NCBI GenBank assembly: GCA_035512595.1
Contig: DATKDU010000534.1
Location: forward strand, 1-10,233
Direction of reading: 5' to 3'
Origin: DATKDU01 sp035512595
GTDB lineage: Bacteria; Planctomycetota; Planctomycetia; Pirellulales; Pirellulaceae
DNA: 10,233 bases
Under the pieces are notes generated by a model. It saw nothing but the letters and a program-made list of their open reading frames with translations, searched no databases and had not been told where the DNA came from. The position numbers and the translations under genes were made by a program. This document shows, in pieces, positions 4,269-10,233 of this stretch (positions are counted from its first letter, which is position 1; each line of letters opens with the position of its first letter).

Positions 4269-7112
4269 TTACCCGGCCACACTCAAGGTTTCTTCGTGGC
4301 GTTGCGAGTGCCTTGCCAGGATGTCCTTGATGTCGCCGGGATTGAAGGACACATCCCAGGCCCAGCGGCCGAAGCCCCCGTGCTGGTTGACGGCATCAAC
4401 CCATTCGCCAAGGAAGCGGCGCTTGGTGCGGTTCTGCTCGTCGTCCTTGCCCTTGGTTTCCAGGACCAGGCACGTGCCTGAGCTGAGCCGGATGAGGAAA
4501 TCGGGCCGGTACTTCCGCACGACGCCGCGATAGACGTAGAGGATCTCAAAGCCGAGATGGTCGTTCTTCACCCACGTGCCCACGTCAGGATTCCGGTCAA
4601 CCTCGAAGGCCTCCGTTGCTTCCCAGGTGCTGTCGAAAACACAAAAGTTGATGTGCGAATGGGCGGTGCGCTCGCACGGCTTGCTTGTGTACCAGGTGCC
4701 CATGTCGCCCGTGGAGCGGATGGGACGTGCGCGGTCGAAGACGGGCTCCAGCCGTTCGGCGTTCTCGAAGCGGATGGCCTGACTGATATGTTGGACCACC
4801 TTCGTCATGTTCAGGGTGATGATCAGGCGGCGTTTCAAATCGTCCTGTGAGAACAAGCCGGGAATGATGGTGATGCGGTCCGATCGGATGAACTGTTCCA
4901 CGAGCCGGACGAGCTGAGCGAGAAGGAATTCCCTGCTCCCCTTCCAGTCCTTCTGCATTTGCTCATAGACATCGCGTGCGGCCTCGAAGATGATCTTCTG
5001 CGTGCGGAACTCCTTGGCCAGCCGTTCAAGATCGATCTGGGCGATCTTGGTGACGTCAGGTTTGCCCTCCAGGATGGGAGCAAGCTCGGCGACGCGGGCG
5101 GTCTGAGCCGCGTTCAACTCCAGGGCCTTGACCTGGCTCCAGTCGAGCGAAAGCTCCGGCCGGTACACGCGGTCGATCCGGATCACATTCGGCCAGGAGA
5201 TTTCGTAGGAGGCCTTGGCCGGATCGGGCTCGATCGGGGTTTTCGGCTTCGGCGGGGCCGGAACCGCGCCTTCGCGTGACTCGTGAGGCAAAAAGGTGAA
5301 CGGCACGCCGAAGATGTTGACGTACTCAGGCTCGAAGAGCCCGGTGTCCGCCTCGACCTCGTACGCGGTGCGCCGCAGGCCCCGGCCGACAACCTGCTCG
5401 CAAAGGAGCTGACTCGTGAAGGCGCGCAGGCCCATGATGTGGGTCACGGTCTTCGCATCCCAGCCTTCAGAGAGCATCCCGACCGAGATCACGTTCTGAA
5501 TCTGCTCTCCGGGCTTTCCAACTTGGCCGACCGTATCGACCTGCAGGCGCAGCAGCTCAGCCTGTTGCTTCTTGGTGAGCTTGCGGGTCGGCGCCTCCGG
5601 AGCGTCGTCGGAATCCTCGTCTCCGTCACTTCCGTCGACCTCGGCGATAGGTTCTTCGGCGGCTTCGGCCTGCTCGAGAACCTTGGAATCGATGTGCAGC
5701 GTTCGCTCCGGATCGGACAGCTCATCGATATGTACCTTCTTGTGATCGAGAGCGTATTTGACCCGCGCAGCGGTTTCCGTGCGGTTGGCAACCGTAATCA
5801 TCACTGGCGGGGTTCGGGAGCCTGCCTCCGCCCAGGCCTTGGCGGTCTCCCGCCAGTCATAGCCCAGCAGATAGTAGGCGTTCGTCACAAGGTCCGGGAG
5901 CGGCTGCTCCGGATCGGCCTTGCGGTTGAGGTCAACCCGGACCTCCGAGTCGTTGTAGATATGGTAGAGGCGGGATTTGTAGGTCTTGGCGCTCGGAATG
6001 GCGTCATCCCGCACGACGACGCGGGGCGTCTTCACGAGACCGGATTCGATGGCGTCATTGAGACCGAAGTCGCTGACGATCCAGCCGAAGAGCGCTTCTT
6101 CGGAGCTCTTCTTGCCCGAGGGCGCGAACGGAGTGGCTGAGAAGTCATAGGCGGTGAGAATGCCGCGCGCCTGATTGATGCGGTCCAGCCCGCCGACCCA
6201 CTTGGTGGCCTCCTCGATTTCATCCTTGGACACGCCCTTGACCTTGGACTCGGCCGGGACGCGCCAGGCATGATGAGCCTCGTCGTTGATCACCAGGATG
6301 TTGCGCGAAGCCGCCATGTCACCGAGGACTTCGCGGACGTAGGCCTCGTCGCTCTTGGGTCCGCGCTTGTCAACGCTGCGCTTCTTCTTGAGCTGGTCTT
6401 CCGTCTCCCAATTCAAAGCATGCCAGTTGCGCACGAGCACGCGGCCCTGGCGAAGAACTTCCATGAGGGCGTCGGGAACGACCCGGAAGGCCTCGTAGTA
6501 GTTGGCTGGATTGGAGGGTTCGAGGACGGCCAAACGGCTCTTGACCGTGAGGCCCGGGGCGATGACCAGGACATTCTTGGAAAAGCGCGTATCCTGTGGA
6601 TAAATGGCCTTGTTGAGAACGTGCCAGGCAATGAGCATCGCCATGACCACGGTCTTGCCGGACCCCGTCGCCATCTTCGCGCAGACGCGCTGAAACGGCC
6701 CGCCGTCGGACGGGATGTCGATTCCGACTTTGTCTGCGGCGGGCGCTTCGGTTAGCCAGATGAGCGTTTCGATCGCTTCAAGCTGACAAAAGAAGAAGCG
6801 GCGGGTCTCGAAGTCCTCGGGGTCGGTCCAATGCTCCAGGAGACGCTTCGTGGTGCCGGTAATGCCCGGGTATCCGGACTCCCGCCAGGCCTTGATCCGC
6901 GGGCGTATCTGGTTGACAAGGGGAATGGGGACGAACAGGCCGGGGTCGTCGAACGCTTTCGAACTCTCGGAAGCGATGACGTACCCGGCCGGCCGGCGTT
7001 CCCCCTCAACCAAAGTGAAGGTCCGGCTATCGCGGTTGTACCGCCAGTGGCGTTGCGGCTCCTCGTAAGGAGAGTTGATGATGAGCCGGTCGATTGAAGC
7101 CTGGTCGCTCAT
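4269..7112 (-). CDS. res: Type III restriction endonuclease subunit Res (helicase-nuclease), 947 aa
   Basis: This is the DNA-translocating and cutting subunit of a type III restriction system; it acts with Mod and cleaves unmodified DNA after ATP-driven communication between sites. The superfamily-2 helicase motifs are in order: Walker A MATGSGKT (147-154), DEAH box NDEAHHAW (276-283), motif III FSATPF (324-329), motif V GMLSEGWDAKTV (545-556) and motif VI QVVGRGLRR (573-581). An acidic linker (about 485-505) separates the two RecA lobes' motifs. Near the C-terminus, YRPDFLIRL (868-876) and LVLETKGKD (882-890) supply the PD...ExK nuclease residues D871, E885 and K887. The length is normal for the family and no motif is damaged, so it should be active. 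The ATG overlaps the mod stop by ATGA (7112-7109), implying coupled translation. It may belong to the BPTD_3080-type subgroup, recalled from its N-terminus only. Confidence 0.95.
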   Translation of the reverse strand: MSDQASIDRLIINSPYEEPQRHWRYNRDSRTFTLVEGERRPAGYVIASESSKAFDDPGLFVPIPLVNQIRPRIKAWRESGYPGITGTTKRLLEHWTDPEDFETRRFFFCQLEAIETLIWLTEAPAADKVGIDIPSDGGPFQRVCAKMATGSGKTVVMAMLIAWHVLNKAIYPQDTRFSKNVLVIAPGLTVKSRLAVLEPSNPANYYEAFRVVPDALMEVLRQGRVLVRNWHALNWETEDQLKKKRSVDKRGPKSDEAYVREVLGDMAASRNILVINDEAHHAWRVPAESKVKGVSKDEIEEATKWVGGLDRINQARGILTAYDFSATPFAPSGKKSSEEALFGWIVSDFGLNDAIESGLVKTPRVVVRDDAIPSAKTYKSRLYHIYNDSEVRVDLNRKADPEQPLPDLVTNAYYLLGYDWRETAKAWAEAGSRTPPVMITVANRTETAARVKYALDHKKVHIDELSDPERTLHIDSKVLEQAEAAEEPIAEVDGSDGDEDSDDAPEAPTRKLTKKQQAELLRLQVDTVGQVGKPGEQIQNVISVGMLSEGWDAKTVTHIMGLRAFTSQLLCEQVVGRGLRRTAYEVEADTGLFEPEYVNIFGVPFTFLPHESREGAVPAPPKPKTPIEPDPAKASYEISWPNVIRIDRVYRPELSLDWSQVKALELNAAQTARVAELAPILEGKPDVTKIAQIDLERLAKEFRTQKIIFEAARDVYEQMQKDWKGSREFLLAQLVRLVEQFIRSDRITIIPGLFSQDDLKRRLIITLNMTKVVQHISQAIRFENAERLEPVFDRARPIRSTGDMGTWYTSKPCERTAHSHINFCVFDSTWEATEAFEVDRNPDVGTWVKNDHLGFEILYVYRGVVRKYRPDFLIRLSSGTCLVLETKGKDDEQNRTKRRFLGEWVDAVNQHGGFGRWAWDVSFNPGDIKDILARHSQRHEETLSVAG

Positions 7113-9646
7113 TCGAGGCCGATCACGATAAAGCTCTCGATGCCGCGGTCATCGATGATCTTGACCGCAGCACGCCTGTTTTCACCGGGGCCGAACGGGA
7201 GCGAAGTCGTGCCGAAGTAGGCCTGAATCAGCTCTTCGTCGATTTCCGCGCGGAGACCCTTGGCAAGGGCCTTGAGGCTATTGCTCATGACGTCGGCGAT
7301 GAAGAAGACCTGACGGGGGAGGAGACTCCGTCCGTCGTAGTCGGGGTCAAGCATCCACATGGCAATCTTGTCAGCTCCACCAGATTCGATGTCTCCCGTC
7401 CTGGTGTTGTAGTAGTCGAAGCCGTTGATGCTAACTCGAAACTTTCCGGCATCCGGGCCCTTGGCGATGGCCTCAAGCTCGACGTCGGGCTGGCCAATGA
7501 GCCAGAAGCTTTCGTTGCTGGCGCGTTTCTTTTTCAGATCGTCGGTCAGCAGGTCGGCATTCATTTGCACTTTCAGCAGGGTGACGCCGGGCCAGTTGGT
7601 CTCGTCGATATCCTTAGCGGCCTCGGGATCGAACTGGAAGGCGGCGAACACGACGATCGTCGGCTTCGGAACGAGGGCCTGCGCTTCCTCGATGGCAAGA
7701 GCAACCTGACGTTGTTCCAGCGGTGCGTGGTCAGGGCCAAAAGAGACAACCACGCGCCGCGGCGTGTCCTCCTTGGTTTCCCCGTCTGCGTGAAGCCAAC
7801 GTGTGCCCGGAAGCGGTTCGACGCGTGAGAAATCGATGCTCTGGCCGCCCTTGGCGCGGATGCCGGTTTTCAGCAGTTCATCGCGCCAGTCGCCCTGTCG
7901 CTGCGTCTCACCCGTGCGCGCAACCGCGGCATCAGCAGGTTGACCGTCACTTGGCTCCACCTCGTGCAGCGGCTTGACAGCGGGTGCTGGGACGGCTTCG
8001 ACCGTGAACGGCCCCGTCACGCGTGCCCGGGAGCCATCCGTGAGTGGCTGGTCGTAGAGCGTCTCGTGTTCCGCATACTTGTCTATCGCAGTGTCGATGC
8101 TCTCCCGGTCCATCCCTTCTGTGATCTCTGGGTTGTTAGCGATTGACCCTAAGGTAATATGAGGAACGGACTTGTAAGCGAACCCGCTGCTAACGCCCTC
8201 GTGCGGATGCGCGAGCTCGTAGTAATCGAAGACGGAACTCATGACGCGCTGTTTTGCGAGCGTGACCGAAACGCGGGAAGTGTCGCACGCAATCCACCGT
8301 CGTCCCCATTCTTCCGCGACTACCGCCGTGGTGCCCGAACCGCTGGTGGGATCGAAAACGAGATCGCCGGGATCGGTGGTCATCAACATGCAGCGTTGAA
8401 CTACCTTCGGGTTGGTCTGAACAGCGTAGATCTTGTTCGGCGCGCCAGCGAGATCGGTCCACAGGTTGGTAAGGCGATGTACCGGATAGTCGTCGTAGAA
8501 AAGTACGTACCGGACAGTTCGACCAGTGGCCTGCAGGCGGCGTGCTGCCTTTAGCTTGCGAATACCGTCCTCGGTCGTCTTCCAGCTCTTGCCAGAGGAT
8601 GGGTTAAACGTGCGACCCTCGAATTCAATCGGGAAAATGCAGGTCGAAGTGTACCCACTCGAGACGAGGTTTTCCGTGGTGTAGTAGCGTGCATCGGTCG
8701 GAACCTGTTCGAGGCTCTTGACTGTTGCCCGGGTCCCATCCGCCAGCTCCACGTACTGAGAGTTCTCCTGTGGCCGCTCGGTGAAGAGAGATCTAATCTT
8801 CGTTTGGCCGCGGTCCTTTGCGTACCACAGCAGGATGTCATAGATGCCACTTACAACGTCGGCGCTCAGACTCCCGCTGGTGCGATAGGCTATCTGAGAA
8901 ACGAAGTTCTCCCTGCCGAAGACTTCATCAAGCAGCGCTCGAACGTAGTGCACGTTCTCATCGCTGATCTGGACGAACAGCGAGCCAGTCTCATGCAAGA
9001 GATCCCTGGCCAAGAAGAGGCGGTCGCGCATGTAGGTCAGGTAGGAGTGGATGCCCAGCTCCCAAGTGTCGCGGAACGCCTTGATCATTTCGGGTTCGGC
9101 GGTGAGGTCTTGATCCTTGCCGTCCTTGACGTTTCGCTTGTTAACGAACGGCTGGAAGTTGGACCCGTATGTGATACCGTACGGCGGGTCCATGTAGATC
9201 ATCTGGACCTTGCCGGCCATGGCCTCCTTTTCGAGAAGGCTGTTCATGACCAAGAGGCTGTCACCGGCGATCAGCCTGTTTGACCAGTTGTGTCTGTGCC
9301 TGTAGAACTCGATCGCCTTTCGGATCGGCGGATTCTCGTCAACCGTGCTGAACAGGGAGCCCTGGACGTAGTCCTCCCCGTTCTTCTGGCGGACCGCCTC
9401 GATGATGGACCGCGGATCGATGCGCTCGTGTACGTGAAGCGAGACGGTGGGCACCTCGAAGGAAGTCCGTTCCGCCTTCCCTGCCCAGTGTAGCGCAGGG
9501 TCGAGGTGGGGGTCGTAGGCGTAGTCCGCGGGACCTGCGTCGCGATCGGTCTCCGGGGTGACCAGGCCCACGGGAGGGTTGTTGACCCGCTCCTTGTCGG
9601 GATGGGTGTAGTGCTCGATCGAGCGTTTCCCTTTGCCTGAGGCCAT
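7109..9646 (-). CDS. mod: Type III restriction-modification methyltransferase subunit Mod, 845 aa
   Basis: Mod recognises the target site, methylates it (most likely N6-adenine, one strand) and is needed by Res for cleavage. Catalytic motif IV MDPPYG (152-157) precedes the S-adenosylmethionine-binding motif I FDPTSGSGTT (431-440), which is the beta-class order typical of Mod. LIAGDSLLVMNSLL (125-138) lies just before motif IV. The target-recognition domain should lie between, roughly 250-410. After about 475 comes a variable linker and then a C-terminal extension to 845, which makes it longer than classical Mods of about 600-650 residues but usual for large Mods starting with NNPPVGLVTPETD (22-34). 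I see no phase-variable simple repeat and no frameshift. ATG 9646 is supported by a GAGGAGA ribosome binding site. It is the first gene of the mod-res operon. The recognition sequence cannot be read from the sequence. Confidence 0.95.
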   Translation of the reverse strand: MASGKGKRSIEHYTHPDKERVNNPPVGLVTPETDRDAGPADYAYDPHLDPALHWAGKAERTSFEVPTVSLHVHERIDPRSIIEAVRQKNGEDYVQGSLFSTVDENPPIRKAIEFYRHRHNWSNRLIAGDSLLVMNSLLEKEAMAGKVQMIYMDPPYGITYGSNFQPFVNKRNVKDGKDQDLTAEPEMIKAFRDTWELGIHSYLTYMRDRLFLARDLLHETGSLFVQISDENVHYVRALLDEVFGRENFVSQIAYRTSGSLSADVVSGIYDILLWYAKDRGQTKIRSLFTERPQENSQYVELADGTRATVKSLEQVPTDARYYTTENLVSSGYTSTCIFPIEFEGRTFNPSSGKSWKTTEDGIRKLKAARRLQATGRTVRYVLFYDDYPVHRLTNLWTDLAGAPNKIYAVQTNPKVVQRCMLMTTDPGDLVFDPTSGSGTTAVVAEEWGRRWIACDTSRVSVTLAKQRVMSSVFDYYELAHPHEGVSSGFAYKSVPHITLGSIANNPEITEGMDRESIDTAIDKYAEHETLYDQPLTDGSRARVTGPFTVEAVPAPAVKPLHEVEPSDGQPADAAVARTGETQRQGDWRDELLKTGIRAKGGQSIDFSRVEPLPGTRWLHADGETKEDTPRRVVVSFGPDHAPLEQRQVALAIEEAQALVPKPTIVVFAAFQFDPEAAKDIDETNWPGVTLLKVQMNADLLTDDLKKKRASNESFWLIGQPDVELEAIAKGPDAGKFRVSINGFDYYNTRTGDIESGGADKIAMWMLDPDYDGRSLLPRQVFFIADVMSNSLKALAKGLRAEIDEELIQAYFGTTSLPFGPGENRRAAVKIIDDRGIESFIVIGLE

Positions 9647-9653
9647 GAGCTGG

Positions 9654-9660
9654 TCTCCTC
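9654..9660 (-). promoter_or_regulatory. Ribosome binding site of mod
   Basis: Read on the minus strand, GAGGAGA stands 7 nt before ATG 9646. It is the clearest Shine-Dalgarno sequence in the window and fixes the mod start. The + strand cassette genes lack a comparable site. Confidence 0.72.
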
Positions 9661-9710
9661 GTCTCGATCCGCTGTTGAAGCTGTGGTCTCGTACCAGATG
9701 AAGCGTGAGG

Positions 9711-9758
9711 CCCCTTCAAGAGAACTGTTTGCGACCTAGCGTGCGAGGGTTCAAGGGG
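9711..9758. repeat. Imperfect inverted repeat upstream of mod (possible operator)
   Basis: CCCCTTCAA (9711-9719) and TTCAAGGGG (9750-9758) are complementary at eight of nine positions, with 30 nt between. The pair lies 65-112 bp upstream of the mod start, where a promoter or operator is expected. Many restriction systems have a regulator, but no controller gene is adjacent, so this may be chance. Confidence 0.25.
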
Positions 9759-9949
9759 TACGGCCCGCCGATGAACGATGGGAAGCGGGCGGCGTAGACT
9801 CCGCCTTTCCACCCCGCCACGTTCTTGTTGGGAAACCGGCAGTCGTCGCGCTCACACAGTCTTGCCGTCCAGGCTCCAGCCTTTCAGGTAGCCTCGGTGA
9901 ACGAAGTGGCTCTTGCTAGTGGTTTGCGTCATGCGGGTGCTAGGGAGCG

Positions 9950-9974
9950 GGAGGGCGCGCTCCGTGCGCCCTCC
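9950..9974. terminator. Perfect 9-bp hairpin downstream of tRNA-Ala
   Basis: GGAGGGCGC (9950-9958) and GCGCCCTCC (9966-9974) pair perfectly around a 7-nt loop. The hairpin lies about 105 nt past the 3' end of the tRNA in the direction of its transcription. No T-run follows on either strand, so termination is possible but unproven. It could instead be a processing or protein-binding structure. Confidence 0.35.
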
Positions 9975-10078
9975 ATCGTCACGTCTTCAACCGCATCGGC
10001 CCCTAGGCCCCCGCCCTGGAACCCGTTCGGTGGGTGACCTATGGGTGACTTGCCCGATAGGCCAATTCTGTAACTCCA

Positions 10079-10151
10079 TGGACCTGGCCGGGCTCGAACC
10101 GGCGACCCCCTGCTTGCAAAGCAGGTGCTCTCCCAACTGAGCTACAGGCCC
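10079..10151 (-). tRNA. tRNA-Ala (anticodon TGC)
   Basis: On the minus strand the 73-nt cloverleaf is complete. The acceptor GGGCCTG pairs with CAGGTCC (one G-U), followed by discriminator A. The D-arm is GCTC-AGTTGGGA-GAGC, the anticodon arm CCTGC-TTTGCAA-GCAGG with TGC at 34-36, the variable loop GGGTC, and the T-arm GCCGG-TTCGAGC-CCGGC. The bases after the discriminator are TGG, so CCA is added after transcription. It is not part of an rRNA operon, since no 23S sequence follows and no tRNA-Ile precedes within the 82 visible bases. Its 3' end faces the restriction operon. Confidence 0.97.
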
Positions 10152-10233
10152 TCACGCGCTACGGATTACCCGGAGGTACGCCGCCGGATCCGGCCACGCG
10201 GATCATCGAGAGGCGTCGTGCCCACTCCCCCGG
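10152..10233. other. Short region upstream of tRNA-Ala
   Basis: These 82 bp at the right edge should contain the tRNA promoter, read leftward. I see no clear -35/-10 pair and no recognisable coding segment. The piece is too short to judge whether an adjacent gene enters from the right. Confidence 0.4.

Larger units (their letters stand above)
9661..10078. other. Intergenic region between mod and tRNA-Ala
   Basis: I find no supported gene in about 420 bp. It should hold the mod promoter (minus strand) and the end of the tRNA transcript. A TTGAAG with a poor TGGTAC 17 nt downstream, reading toward mod, is the only -35/-10-like pair I can suggest, and it is weak. Two structured spots are listed separately (9711-9758 and 9950-9974). 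No integrase or repeat of the tRNA 3' end is visible. Confidence 0.5.

Noticed and set aside
5283..6140. Long open frame of 285 codons on the + strand (and a similar one at 7094-7828)
   Set aside because: These are antisense shadows inside res and mod. Their composition follows from the high-GC third positions of the real genes.
9339..9812. 157-codon minus-strand frame overlapping the start of mod
   Set aside because: It overlaps mod in another frame and lacks motifs, and the mod start has a clear ribosome binding site.
10081..10140. Peptide MDLAGLEPATPCLQSRC on the + strand
   Set aside because: This is the well-known translation of the antisense strand of a tRNA gene, not a protein.
10079..10151. 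tRNA-Ala as part of an rRNA operon
   Set aside because: The sequence downstream of the tRNA is not 23S rRNA, and no tRNA-Ile is visible upstream within the 82 bases available.

Overview
The window is high-GC bacterial DNA, and the flanks and intergenic stretches look more GC-rich than the genes. It ends in a tRNA-Ala gene whose 3' CCA is not encoded. Together with the integron-type sites, this fits a high-GC lineage outside the usual gamma- and beta-proteobacteria (for example Myxococcota, Gemmatimonadota or Acidobacteriota). That placement is an inference; nothing here fixes the taxon. The region is accessory: no housekeeping protein gene is visible, only integron cassettes, unknown genes and a restriction-modification system beside a tRNA.

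Left part (1-2610, all + strand). The window opens inside the last 38 codons of a protein with the second half of a DnaG-like CHC2 zinc-binding motif. It then carries a stretch of integron gene-cassette array. Two attC recombination sites (393-510 and 1370-1489) each have a 5' RYYYAAC core, a 3' GTTRRRY core and imperfect inner arms in which the left arm carries extra unpaired bases. They bound one complete cassette (505-1483, about 979 bp) with a single unknown gene of 276 codons. The next cassette starts at 1484 and carries a 343-codon gene with a HEPN-like C-terminal half. No attC closes that cassette within the window, and no integron integrase is present.

Middle (2611-4268). There are two further + strand genes of unknown function: a 192-residue conserved-looking protein with a GTG start overlapping the stop of an 18-codon ORF, and a 113-residue basic protein ending in a Cys-Cys-Cys-His zinc-finger pattern. 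After them come about 400 bp without a gene, holding two perfect copies of a 49-bp tandem repeat, each able to fold into a hairpin.

Right part (4269-10233, - strand). A two-gene type III restriction-modification operon reads leftward: mod (beta-class DNA methyltransferase, 845 residues) then res (helicase plus PD-(D/E)XK nuclease, 947 residues), with stop and start overlapping in ATGA. About 430 bp separate mod from a tRNA-Ala(TGC) gene on the same strand, whose 3' end faces the operon. tRNA 3' ends are common integration targets, so the tRNA may mark the edge of a genomic island.

Taken together, this looks like a defence-rich accessory locus: a type III restriction system converging on an integron cassette array that carries at least one possible HEPN ribonuclease-like gene and one wholly unknown gene. 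The strongest candidates for new biology are the two cassette genes and the 192-residue protein.
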